Assembly (NCBI GenBank): GCA_009785215.1
Contig: WQWU01000017.1
Span: 1 to 43,413 of the forward strand
Direction of reading: 5' to 3'
Source of the DNA: Treponema sp.
Lineage (GTDB): Bacteria; Spirochaetota; Spirochaetia; Treponematales; Breznakiellaceae
Length of the DNA: 43,413 nt
Shown here: positions 6,615-14,565 of the stretch, one piece after another
Layout: each line of letters opens with the position of its first letter
Position numbering within the stretch: position 1 is the stretch's first letter
The notes under the pieces: model-generated
What the model saw: the letters and a program-made list of their open reading frames with translations, nothing else
Told to the model about the DNA's origin: nothing
Databases searched by the model: none
Program-made: the position numbers and the translations under genes

Positions 6615-7985
6615 TTATTTTACTCGCTTATAAGCCTTTATCTCTTGCTTCAGTCTTGCCGCAAGTTCGGCAATCGGTACGCGTACCTGCTCCATGGAAT
6701 CACGGAAGCGAAGTGTTACCGTTCCGTCTTCTTTGGACTGGTAATCGACCGTGACGCAGAAGGGAGTGCCCGCTTCATCCTGCCTGCGGTAACGGCGGCC
6801 TATTGCTCCTGATTGATCGTAGTCGGTGGCGTAGTCGTCTTGCAGCTCTTTGCGGATATCCTGTGCAAGCTCTGCAAGCCCGTCTTTTTTCATGAGCGGC
6901 AGAATTGCGACAGTTATCGGCGCAAGAGTGGGATGGAAGCGAAGGACAGTACGCCAATCATCGGCTTCGCCTTTGTCGGCTACTTTTTCTTCGTCGTAGG
7001 CGTCGCAGAGAATCATCAATACATTGCGGGTAAGACCTGCGGAAGTTTCGATGATGTAGGGGATGTAGCGTTCATTGTTGTTATCCTGATCGATGTATTG
7101 CATATCCTTGCCGGAGAATTCTGAGTGACGGGTAAGATCGTAATCGGTGCGGTTGTGCACGCCTTCGAGTTCGCGCCAGCCCATCGGGAAAAGGTATTGG
7201 ATATCGTAGGCATCTTTTGCGTAATGGGCAAGTTCGTCCGGTCCGTGCTGATGCCAGCGCAGATGATCCATTTTTACGCCGAGTTTTTCGTAGTAAGCCC
7301 AGCGTTGTTTTTTCCATTCGCCAAACCATTCTTCGTCTGTGCCGGGTTTTACAAAATACTGCATTTCAAGCTGTTCAAATTCGCAGGTGCGGAAAATAAA
7401 GTTTTTGGTGACAATTTCGTTGCGGAACGCTTTGCCTACCTGTGCGATGCCGAACGGGATTTTCATCCGGTTGGACTGGATTATATTTTTATAGTTTACA
7501 TAAATTCCCTGAGCGGTTTCCGGACGCAGATAGATGATACTTGCCGTATCTTCCGCCGCGCCGATGTGGGACTTGAACATCAGGTTGAATTTACGGGTAT
7601 CGGTAAGTTCACCGCCGCAGTCGGGGCATTTTTTTGCGGTTACGTTTTCTTCGGGGATCATGTCCGCGCGGAAACGAGACTTGCATTTTTTGCAGTCAAT
7701 GAGCGGGTCGGTAAAGTTTTCTACGTGACCGGATGCTTCCCAGGTACGGGGATGCATCAATATAGCGGCATCCAAACCCACGATATTATCGTGAAGCCGC
7801 GTCATTTCCTTCCACCACATTGCCTGAATGCGGTTTTTTAATTCAATGCCGAGCGGACCGTAATCCCACGCGCCGCTTTGGCCCCCGTAAATTTCTGACG
7901 ACTGAAACACAAACCCGCGCCGTTTAGCCAGCGAGGTGATTTTTTCCATTGTCGCTTTGCCTGTATATTCTGTTAATTCTGACAT
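6615..7985 (-). CDS. glyQS: Glycyl-tRNA synthetase, dimeric (alpha2) type
   Basis: The enzyme charges tRNA-Gly with glycine. At 456 aa it has the size of the eukaryote/archaeal-like homodimeric GlyRS rather than the alpha2beta2 form. The N-terminus SLAKRRGFVFQSSEIYGGQS is typical. A Cys4 zinc ribbon (CKKCKSRF ... KKCPDCGG) follows motif 1. RPETAQGIYVNYKNI, then GIAQVGKAFRNEI (motif 2) and EFEQLEMQYF, build the active site. ETSAGLTRNVLMILCDAYDEE is motif 3. The last 110 residues, from LAPITVAILPLMKK, form the anticodon-binding domain. There is no ribosome binding site in front of ATG 7985, and a promoter places the transcription start at about that base, so translation is probably leaderless. 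The pfkB-like gene follows on the same strand. Confidence 0.95.
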   Translation of the reverse strand: MSELTEYTGKATMEKITSLAKRRGFVFQSSEIYGGQSGAWDYGPLGIELKNRIQAMWWKEMTRLHDNIVGLDAAILMHPRTWEASGHVENFTDPLIDCKKCKSRFRADMIPEENVTAKKCPDCGGELTDTRKFNLMFKSHIGAAEDTASIIYLRPETAQGIYVNYKNIIQSNRMKIPFGIAQVGKAFRNEIVTKNFIFRTCEFEQLEMQYFVKPGTDEEWFGEWKKQRWAYYEKLGVKMDHLRWHQHGPDELAHYAKDAYDIQYLFPMGWRELEGVHNRTDYDLTRHSEFSGKDMQYIDQDNNNERYIPYIIETSAGLTRNVLMILCDAYDEEKVADKGEADDWRTVLRFHPTLAPITVAILPLMKKDGLAELAQDIRKELQDDYATDYDQSGAIGRRYRRQDEAGTPFCVTVDYQSKEDGTVTLRFRDSMEQVRVPIAELAARLKQEIKAYKRVK

Positions 7986-7991
7986 ACAGGC

Positions 7992-8021
7992 ATTGTACAG
8001 GAAATACTAGGTTAACAGCAA
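7992..8021 (-). promoter_or_regulatory. Promoter giving a leaderless glyQS mRNA
   Basis: On the minus strand TTGCTG (8021-8016), 18 bases and TACAAT (7997-7992) precede the glyQS ATG by only six bases. The usual start distance falls on the A of the ATG, which fits the absence of a Shine-Dalgarno sequence. Confidence 0.5.
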
Positions 8022-8038
8022 GTGGTAGCAGCTACCCC

Positions 8039-8395
8039 CTACTGAGTAATACTTATTCCATTGTATTTGAATGTCCGAGTTTGGCCGTTAGAAACGGTGA
8101 AAGATGCACTACTGCGATGATAACCTGTTCCATTGTACTCACCTACCCAAACCCTATAAGATACTCCCGCAGGAACATTGGTAAATGTAACTTGTTGATT
8201 TCTGCCGACATTGTATCGAGAAACTAAAACATCACTGGGATCATTAGCATTTGATATATCTACATATACAGGATTGTCAGCTGAATAAGTAGAATTATTC
8301 TGGACAATTACAGTACCTGTTCCAAATTCATCGCATCCCAATAGTGCAAAACTCAGCGCTAAAATAACTCCTACAATCAGCAAATTCTTTTTCAT
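8039..8395 (-). CDS. Small lipoprotein with beta-sandwich-like tail (118 aa)
   Basis: AAGGAG lies just upstream of the ATG. The signal ends in the good lipobox FALLGC (Cys about 21). The mature part is about 95 residues rich in Thr, Ser, Val and Gly. It contains VIVQNNSTYSADNPVYVDI, VTFTNVPAGVSYRVWV and a final SFTVSNGQTRTFKYNG, the alternating pattern of a small beta-sandwich such as an Ig-like or carbohydrate-binding fold. The family is not recognised. Its upstream region contains a G/C homopolymer and a terminator-like hairpin, so expression may be variable or attenuated. It is transcribed divergently from the RND operon. Confidence 0.8.
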   Translation of the reverse strand: MKKNLLIVGVILALSFALLGCDEFGTGTVIVQNNSTYSADNPVYVDISNANDPSDVLVSRYNVGRNQQVTFTNVPAGVSYRVWVGEYNGTGYHRSSASFTVSNGQTRTFKYNGISITQ

Positions 8396-8424
8396 CTTTT
8401 TCTCCTTAAAAATTTAATGAATAT

Positions 8425-8466
8425 AAAAAAAGCCGGTATCCGTGCGAAAATACACAGATCCGGCGC
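8425..8466 (-). terminator. Terminator-like hairpin in the leader of the 118-aa lipoprotein gene
   Basis: Read on the minus strand, a GCCGG-based stem with one bulge and a wobble (about 8466-8453 with 8444-8432) is followed by seven T (8431-8425). It lies about 30 bases before the lipoprotein start, with no obvious gene upstream to terminate, so it may act as an attenuator. Confidence 0.5.
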
Positions 8467-8497
8467 TTTTTAAAGTGTTGTATAATATTAAGGTATT

Positions 8498-8536
8498 TTG
8501 TTCGATATAACGGGGGGGGGGTAGAATTTTTAGCAA
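8498..8536. promoter_or_regulatory. G10 homopolymer inside promoter-like sequence
   Basis: Ten consecutive G (8512-8521) lie between divergent genes. On the plus strand TTGTTC (8498-8503) and TAGAAT (8522-8527) are separated by 18 bases that include the whole tract. On the minus strand TTGCTA (8536-8531) and TATATC (8509-8504) are separated by 21. Slippage would change the spacing in either direction, the mechanism used by phase-variable promoters, including poly-G promoters in Treponema pallidum. Which strand is controlled cannot be decided from the sequence. Confidence 0.5.
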
Positions 8537-8692
8537 TAAATCCGGTAGCTTTCACAATTGCCCCTTGTTTCATTTATTTCGTAACATTGTTGCATGAATC
8601 CATAATAATAGCAAGCTTTATTTATGACAAATTGCCTCACGAAAATAAGCGTTCTGTTCCTTCTATAAATAAGCTCTTTCCTCAATTTGCCT

Positions 8693-8731
8693 GAAAAAAA
8701 ATTTTCAAAAATTTTCAAAAAATTTTCGTTT
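8693..8731 (+). promoter_or_regulatory. Phased A/T tracts (probable curved DNA) upstream of the RND operon
   Basis: Three blocks of A(4-8)TTTTC repeat every 10-11 bases, one helical turn, some 65-105 bases before ATG 8797. Phased AnTn tracts bend DNA and often stimulate promoters. A clear -35/-10 pair for the operon is not obvious; a weak TATATA lies around 8760. Confidence 0.45.
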
Positions 8732-8796
8732 TCGGTCAAGCACCACGCATCTGTGCGCCATATATAGCTATCAAATTTTTTTTTACGGAGTTGCTT

Positions 8797-9810
8797 ATGA
8801 AAACTAAATTTTACTTTTTTGCTTATGTGCTTTTGATGTTGGTTTTCTCGTCTTGCGGCGGGGAAAAAACTTCACAGCCTAAGCCGGGTGAGCCGGGGAA
8901 CCGGGCACAATCAATTACTGCTTCCGGTCCGCAGGAAGAGGCCGATCCGGCTATGCTTCTGCGGTCGCTGGATGAGATGGCAGAGCTGGAAAGAGCCGGT
9001 TCCTGGATTAGGGGAATGGCTTTGACAGAGTCCGGAATTAGGGAGAGGGCTAAAGATTATGCGGGAGCCGTGACTGCTGCCTACAAGGAGCTGTCATGGG
9101 CTTATGGTCTTGGGTTAATTCAAAAAGAAGAAATTGAGCAGGGGCTTTTAAATATCCTTGCTGCAAAAAACGAAGATGAAATTACTGCCGCAACGAATGC
9201 AGTCCTTATGTTTATGAAAGGACGCTGGGATGAAGCCGCAGAAGGTTTGTCGCTGTTCTTTAATGAGTTCGATGAGCCTGATGGTTTTGGACGCTGGATG
9301 CTTCTTGTCTGCGAGCTGGAAAAAAATAAAGCTGAACCGGCGGCGGCTGCAGCAGCAGACAGGCGCGCCGGCGCGGCTTACAGATCTATCCGTGCGCGTT
9401 ATGCGCAATTTCCGGAGTATTGGTACCGCGGAGCAAGGGCTTTTTCCGGGGTTATTGCGGCTGAGTTTGCGGAAAATTGCATCAACTTATCTGTGCAGGG
9501 TCCGTTTGCACAAGAATGCCGGAAAATACTTGCATCCTATGCGGGTTTAAAAATTGATGACGGCGTATCCATTAAAACCAAAAGGGAAATAGAAGCGATT
9601 ATTTCCCAATCGGTTAATTCGGGTAATCCGGGAGCTCTTGCTCCTTTGCTGCCGCTGATCGGGCTTCCCGATAATCCCTACACGGTTTATGCGATTGGCG
9701 CGCTTAGGGCATTAACCGGCGTTCCGGGATTCAGGGAATATTTTAACAGGCAGGCTGCGTCTTCCTCCGGCCGTTTGGCGGAACGGCTTTCCTACATTTG
9801 CAGGGGTTAA
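8797..9810 (+). CDS. Lipoprotein, first gene of the RND operon (337 aa)
   Basis: ATG 8797 is used because ACGGAG (8785-8790) is correctly spaced; an in-frame TTG at 8791 touches that site. The signal FAYVLLMLVFSSC gives a lipobox with Cys about 20. After a flexible Pro/Gln/Ser linker, the mature part is mostly helical (AKDYAGAVTAAYKELSWAYG; GRWDEAAEGLSLFF). It has an Ala run, EPAAAAAADRR, and looks like degenerate TPR or alpha-solenoid hairpins. The family is not recognised. The gene ends one base before the TPR lipoprotein and is presumably co-transcribed with it, suggesting a periplasmic scaffold for the transport system. Confidence 0.85.
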   Translation: MKTKFYFFAYVLLMLVFSSCGGEKTSQPKPGEPGNRAQSITASGPQEEADPAMLLRSLDEMAELERAGSWIRGMALTESGIRERAKDYAGAVTAAYKELSWAYGLGLIQKEEIEQGLLNILAAKNEDEITAATNAVLMFMKGRWDEAAEGLSLFFNEFDEPDGFGRWMLLVCELEKNKAEPAAAAAADRRAGAAYRSIRARYAQFPEYWYRGARAFSGVIAAEFAENCINLSVQGPFAQECRKILASYAGLKIDDGVSIKTKREIEAIISQSVNSGNPGALAPLLPLIGLPDNPYTVYAIGALRALTGVPGFREYFNRQAASSSGRLAERLSYICRG

Positions 9811-9811
9811 C

Positions 9812-10456
9812 ATGAAAAAAATTATATTGCGCATAACAAATGTATTTTTATTTATGGCTGCTTTGGTTTCGTGCCAGGATAAGCCGAGTACGGAAACGAT
9901 TCGCCTTTATGTCCGCGCCGGTGATGCATATTCCATGGGAAGGTTTGCAGAGGTTACGGAAATTTTACACGGGCAGAATAATTTTCCGCCTGCACTGGTG
10001 TTAAGAGCCAAGGCGGAATATTTTGCAGGAAATATTGATAAGGCGGAAATGTCTTGCCGCAGAGCAGTCAGGCTGAGACCGTCGTTTCTGGAAGCAAATC
10101 ATTATCTTGCAAGGATTTTGCGCGAAAAAGGAGACCTTGCAGGCGCTGTGGAAACAATTGAATCAATGTTAGCCGACAATCCTCAGGATATACGCACTTT
10201 GCGGCTTGCGGCGGAACTTGCCATGGAGATAGGAAAATTGGATGAAGCGGCAGTTTTGCTGGACAGGGCAGCGGAGTATTCCGCAGAAAGCGCGATGGTT
10301 TTGCTGGACAGAGCAAGGCTGCGATGGATTACAGGAAGAGGTTATGACGCGCTTGATGATTTAACGCGCGCCAAAGCAATGCTTCCTTGGGATACGCCGC
10401 TTATGAGATCAATTTCCAGTTTGGAAAATATTATAAAGGAGGTTCATTTAAAATGA
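9812..10456 (+). CDS. TPR lipoprotein (214 aa)
   Basis: It begins one base after the previous stop. The signal FLFMAALVSC gives a lipobox with Cys about 21. The mature part carries several TPR units: IRLYVRAGDAYSMGRFAEVT, ALVLRAKAEYFAGNIDKAEM, ANHYLARILREKGDLAGAVE, and two less regular ones. TPR proteins act as interaction scaffolds, and being lipid-anchored this one probably works at the inner face of the outer membrane or in the periplasm. Its stop overlaps the TolC-like start by four bases (ATGA), indicating translational coupling with the channel gene. Confidence 0.9.
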   Translation: MKKIILRITNVFLFMAALVSCQDKPSTETIRLYVRAGDAYSMGRFAEVTEILHGQNNFPPALVLRAKAEYFAGNIDKAEMSCRRAVRLRPSFLEANHYLARILREKGDLAGAVETIESMLADNPQDIRTLRLAAELAMEIGKLDEAAVLLDRAAEYSAESAMVLLDRARLRWITGRGYDALDDLTRAKAMLPWDTPLMRSISSLENIIKEVHLK

Positions 10457-11826
10457 TTGCCGGATTAATAATCAGCCTGTTTCTTTTTTCCGCGAATTTT
10501 ATACACGGAGAAACTCTCACCTTTGCGCAGGCAGCAGAGCTCGCTATTGCCGCTTCTGTAGACCTAAGTCATTCGCGTTCAACGCAGACTATTGCGGAGG
10601 GAGCATGGCGCTGGGGGATACGGGAATATTTTCCTAAAATAGGAATTAATATTTCAGAAAACGACAGATTGCAGCAGATAGGAGCGGATTCATTTGTTAA
10701 AAATTACGGGATTACTCTGGATCAATTAATTTTTGACGGCGGAAGAACATCAATGTCCAGAAGGCTTGAAAGGATGGAGCTGGAGCTTACTTCGGCAAGG
10801 CTGGATAGAATGGCTTCTGATATTGCGGAAGCGGCAATTGCTGCATACCGCAATGTGCTTTCGTCCAGGGCAATACTGGATATTAAAAAAACAGCTTTAT
10901 CTGTTCTTGAAGAACAGCGAATGGTTTTAAACGAAGAAGTTCAATTAGGGCTTGCTCTTGAGATCGATCTTGCAAATGCAGATATCAATCTTGCCGATGC
11001 AAAGCTTGATGTTTATTCTTTGCAGCTTGATTTGGAGGAAATGGAAAGACAGTTTGCAGAGCTTTTGGGATTGGATTATCTTCCCGTGTTGGCAGAAAAA
11101 GTTGATATTCATCGTTCATCATTATTTCCTTTGGCAGCAACTGTGGCAGATATTGCAAGAGAAAAAAATCCCGATCTTGTCGAAGCGCGTTATTCGATTA
11201 CCAAAAGAAAAGCCGAGTTAAAATATATTTCCAATTCCTGGATTCCTACATTGCGTCTGACAGGCAGTTTTGGTCTTACGGGGCAGAATTATCCGCTAAC
11301 GCGGTACAACTGGTCTGTTGGGATAACCGTAGATATTTCGAGCCCGTGGTTTCAGAACAGATTCGGCGCTCAGGCCGGATGGGAACCTCCGCATGACAGA
11401 ACGGCTATGCTTCAAAACAGTTTTACGCCCTTGCCGGATCCTGCTTCAAGGTACGGAGTAACGCAGGCAAGGCTTGCTCTTTCGTTTGAACAGGAGAAAT
11501 ATGCCGCAGTTCTTGAAAGGATCGGCAGAGTTGCGCATAACGCTGTTGAAAAATGCAAGCTTGCCGAGCAAAAACGGATTTTGGCGCTTGAATCATCTGC
11601 GCTTGGCGCTGAACGCTGCCGTATTGAAGAACTAAGGCTGGAACTTGGACAAATTACCAGATTGAAATTGATGGAAGTTTTAATCGAACAAACTCAAAGA
11701 GATATTAATTTAATTCAGGCTGCAACTGCATTGTTGGAAGCTGAACGTGAGCTGGAGAGGTTTCTTGATTTAAAACCCGGAGAGCTTGCGAAGCTGGTTG
11801 ATAGAACCACAAGGAGTAATTTATGA
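10453..11826 (+). CDS. TolC-family outer-membrane channel (457 aa)
   Basis: The start is ATG 10453, preceded by AAAGGAGG; the frame is open upstream, but that site decides it. Residues 1-19 are a signal peptide. The OEP-family pattern appears twice: LTFAQAAELAIAASVDL at the mature N-terminus and VADIAREKNPDLVEARYSI in the second half. Long helices follow each (LGLALEIDLANADINLADAK; LGQITRLKLMEVLIEQTQRD), with strand segments between (WIPTLRLTGSFGLTG; YNWSVGITVDIS). Trimers of such proteins form the outer-membrane tunnel of RND and type I systems. The length is normal. It overlaps both neighbours by ATGA, placing it between the TPR lipoprotein and the adaptor. Confidence 0.92.
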   Translation: MIAGLIISLFLFSANFIHGETLTFAQAAELAIAASVDLSHSRSTQTIAEGAWRWGIREYFPKIGINISENDRLQQIGADSFVKNYGITLDQLIFDGGRTSMSRRLERMELELTSARLDRMASDIAEAAIAAYRNVLSSRAILDIKKTALSVLEEQRMVLNEEVQLGLALEIDLANADINLADAKLDVYSLQLDLEEMERQFAELLGLDYLPVLAEKVDIHRSSLFPLAATVADIAREKNPDLVEARYSITKRKAELKYISNSWIPTLRLTGSFGLTGQNYPLTRYNWSVGITVDISSPWFQNRFGAQAGWEPPHDRTAMLQNSFTPLPDPASRYGVTQARLALSFEQEKYAAVLERIGRVAHNAVEKCKLAEQKRILALESSALGAERCRIEELRLELGQITRLKLMEVLIEQTQRDINLIQAATALLEAERELERFLDLKPGELAKLVDRTTRSNL

Positions 11827-13166
11827 AAAAAATAATATTTTTTATTATTACGGTTTTGTTGTGTTTTTCCTGCGCCAAAAATCAGGGAAATACCGGCAAT
11901 GAAAAAAGAAGAGTAAAAGGATTTGTTGTTTATGAACGGGAAATGCCGGATGAAGCCGCAGGTTTTGGAAGCTTGTCGTTTTTAAGCAAGGTGGATATAA
12001 CATCTGCGCAGGAAGCCGTGATAGGCAGATTATTTTTCCGCGAAGGTGACTATGTCCGCCAGGGAAGTATAATTGCGAGGCTTGAAAATCCTCAAATTAA
12101 TCTTGCAGTAGAAAGGGCAAAAAACAGCTATTCGCAGGTTTTGGCAGCCTGCAATTTGGCAGAATCAAGATTGCTGGAAGGAACATTCAATGCAGAAGCG
12201 CAGCTTCTTGCGCTGGAAAAAGCAGATGTTGAACTAGCGCTTGCCAAACGGAGATGGGAAGAAAATAACCGCAAGCATCAAAATCAGGAAACGCTTTTTA
12301 TGGCAGGAGGGATTCACACAGAAGCAATACTTGTCAGCCGTTTCAGCATTGATACTGAATGGGAGCAAATTCAGCTGATGGAAAGAGAGCTGGAAATCAG
12401 GCGGATTGGCTGCCGGGATCAGGATCTTGCTAAGGCAGGATTTTCTGTTCCGTTAGACGAAACTGAAAGAAAAGAAGCGTTTGTTAAACTTTTAACTGCA
12501 ACACTCAGGGCGGAACTGGAAGCTGCGAACGCAAGGCTTGAAGCTGCGGAAAAAGAACTTGAATCTGTAAATATTGCATTTGAAGAGCTCACTGTAAGAA
12601 GCCCTGCATCCGGCATTGTGGGAGCGCGTTATCTTGAAGAAGGTGAGCGTGTCCGTCCTCAGGATAAAATCTTAAGCCTTATTGATACTACTTCGTTATA
12701 CGCAATTTTTCCGGTGCGCGAGAGAGATGCTTTGCGTATAGAAAAAGGAATGGAAGCTGCCGTTTTAATTGACGGAACAGGGGAAATTATAAAAGGAGCT
12801 GTCGATTTAATTTATCCGCAGGCAGACAGCCAGAGTATGAGTTTTCTGGTAAGGGTTCTGCTGACACGCGCGAACTCGCAGGATTTTAACAAGTTAAAAC
12901 CGGGTATGTTTGCGCGTATCAATGTAACGCTCGGGAAGCCGATATCATCTTTATTTATTCCTGAAACTGCCGTTTTTAATCAGAAAAATAACGAAGGCAG
13001 TATTTTTGTTATTAACGGAAGTATTCTGGTTGAACGGAAAGTTACGCTTGGTATTTCTATCGGAGAAGATCGTGAAATAAAAACGGGATTAACTGCCGGT
13101 GAAATTGTTGTTCAGCGTCCGGATTCGGATTTAAGGGAGGGAATGAATGTCTCGCTTATGGAATAG
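11823..13166 (+). CDS. RND/HlyD-type periplasmic adaptor, lipoprotein (447 aa)
   Basis: The signal ends VLLCFSC, so the adaptor is lipid-anchored through Cys 17, as in AcrA-like proteins. Residues about 59-100 are the first half of a lipoyl-like domain (GRLFFREGDYVRQGSIIARL). About 100-255 is a long helical hairpin. About 256-290 is the second lipoyl half (VRSPASGIVGARYLEEGERV). A beta-barrel (FPVRERDALRIEKGMEAAVLI) and membrane-proximal domain (LFIPETAVF... GLTAGEIVVQRP) complete the canonical order. It should bridge the TolC-like channel and the RND permeases. It overlaps the TolC-like stop by four bases and the next gene by 20. Confidence 0.92.
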   Translation: MKKIIFFIITVLLCFSCAKNQGNTGNEKRRVKGFVVYEREMPDEAAGFGSLSFLSKVDITSAQEAVIGRLFFREGDYVRQGSIIARLENPQINLAVERAKNSYSQVLAACNLAESRLLEGTFNAEAQLLALEKADVELALAKRRWEENNRKHQNQETLFMAGGIHTEAILVSRFSIDTEWEQIQLMERELEIRRIGCRDQDLAKAGFSVPLDETERKEAFVKLLTATLRAELEAANARLEAAEKELESVNIAFEELTVRSPASGIVGARYLEEGERVRPQDKILSLIDTTSLYAIFPVRERDALRIEKGMEAAVLIDGTGEIIKGAVDLIYPQADSQSMSFLVRVLLTRANSQDFNKLKPGMFARINVTLGKPISSLFIPETAVFNQKNNEGSIFVINGSILVERKVTLGISIGEDREIKTGLTAGEIVVQRPDSDLREGMNVSLME

Positions 13167-14565
13167 TATTCTTCTGTTATGCGTCATTGCAGTTGTTTCA
13201 TGCGGTTTTATTGATTTGCGTCCGATTGGAGTTGACATTGAACCTGATATAAACGATTCGGTTTTACCGGATGCATTTTCTCCTGTGATACTAAGGTTTG
13301 ATACAGAAATGATTAAAAACGAAACAGAAGCAAATATGCAGATTAGTTCTGATTTGGGAGTGATGAGAGGAGATAAACACTGGAACGGCAGCTCGCTTTA
13401 CTTTGTGCCTGTTGCAGGATGGACGGCAGGGATTCGCTACACCTTGAGTTTAACGGGAATGATACGTTCTGCTGACGGGAGGGAAATGCGGACAGAAAGA
13501 TTTGTTTCGTTTTATGCAATAAACAAAAACAATCCTCCTCTTCTGGAATGGTTTAGCCCTTCTGACGGAATTTCTGTTGGTACAAATAATCTGGTTATGG
13601 AGTTTCATTTTTCGCGTTCAATGGACAGGCTTTCTGCTGAATCTGCGCTGACGCTTGAAGGAGCGGGAAGTAAAACTTTTGAATGGTCAGACGACGATAA
13701 AATTTTAAAAGCCGCTGCTGACAAACCTCTTTCTCCATGGCAATTGTACCGCTGGAATTTAAAAGAATCCGCAAAAAGCAAGGACGGAGTTCCGCTGCCA
13801 AAAAGTTATTCCGGATTTTTTACTACAGATCTGGATCAGGTTTTGCCGCAGGTTACAGATGTTTATCCGGTTTTATTTTCGTCCGGAAGCTGGTTTCCAA
13901 CCGGCGCTGATATCGAAACAGGTTTAATGCAGGGGCAGGGGATAGCAGTTTCTTTCAATAAACCGATGGGTGAAAATGCGCTGCGTTCTTTGCGCTTTGA
14001 ACCTGCATTATCGGGGAGAACAGAATTTCTTTCTGAAAATGCAATTGTCTATATTTTAGCAAGGGATCCTGATCCTCAAACTGCCTATACGCTGATTGTT
14101 TCAGGTGATACAAAAGATTCCGAAGGTTTAAAAACAGGTACTGATTATAGAATTACTTTTATCCCTGATATTCCCTTTCTGGAAGTTGAATCCATAACGG
14201 GTAGTTTTGCTTATGAAAAAAATTCTTTAGCAAATAATGTTATTCCTGTTTTAATCGATCATGCAATGGGGGAATTGTCTTTTTATATACATTTCTCTTT
14301 ATTGTTTTCCGGCGAAGAAAAACAAATAACTCCCCAAAAAATAACGCTTGTTCCGTTTTTTCCAAGAACAATCGCGCCTGCCGCTTTGCAGTATGTTAAC
14401 TGGATTTCTGATGATCGCCTGTTTATGCGCTGGGAAGGTTTATCGGCAGGGGAAATTCCTCATTATTACAAACTTGTAATTCCCGGCGGAAGAAGCGGAA
14501 TTAATTCTGATACGGGAATTTTTATGAAGGAAGATCTCATCCTTTATCTGGAGGCAATTTTATGA
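13147..14565 (+). CDS. Ig-like (Big_5-type) lipoprotein A (472 aa)
   Basis: It starts inside the last 20 bases of the adaptor gene. The signal SILLLCVIAVVSC gives Cys about 19. Several repeats have the Big_5 pattern of tip-loop Ig-like domains. An example is PVILRFDTEMIKNETEANMQ followed by GSSLYFVPVAGWTAGIRYTL. Another is LVMEFHFSRSMDRLSAESAL followed by KPLSPWQLYRWNL. A third is GIAVSFNKPMGENALRSLRF. Such domains usually form extended rods on surface or periplasmic proteins. Two consecutive genes of this type between an RND adaptor and its permease are unusual and suggest a structural part of this machine. The stop overlaps the next ATG (ATGA). Confidence 0.82.
   Translation: MSRLWNSILLLCVIAVVSCGFIDLRPIGVDIEPDINDSVLPDAFSPVILRFDTEMIKNETEANMQISSDLGVMRGDKHWNGSSLYFVPVAGWTAGIRYTLSLTGMIRSADGREMRTERFVSFYAINKNNPPLLEWFSPSDGISVGTNNLVMEFHFSRSMDRLSAESALTLEGAGSKTFEWSDDDKILKAAADKPLSPWQLYRWNLKESAKSKDGVPLPKSYSGFFTTDLDQVLPQVTDVYPVLFSSGSWFPTGADIETGLMQGQGIAVSFNKPMGENALRSLRFEPALSGRTEFLSENAIVYILARDPDPQTAYTLIVSGDTKDSEGLKTGTDYRITFIPDIPFLEVESITGSFAYEKNSLANNVIPVLIDHAMGELSFYIHFSLLFSGEEKQITPQKITLVPFFPRTIAPAALQYVNWISDDRLFMRWEGLSAGEIPHYYKLVIPGGRSGINSDTGIFMKEDLILYLEAIL

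Noticed and set aside
7125-7841. Plus-strand ORF of 238 aa opposite glyQS
   Set aside because: It is the antisense shadow of a strongly conserved synthetase; the Phe/Val-rich translation is what the opposite strand of such a gene produces.
8530-8739. Minus-strand ORF of 69 aa (TTG start)
   Set aside because: It begins inside the phased A/T tracts, lacks a ribosome binding site and has a composition driven by AT-rich sequence. It would make the hairpin at 8425-8466 an ordinary terminator, so it is worth remembering, but support is too weak.
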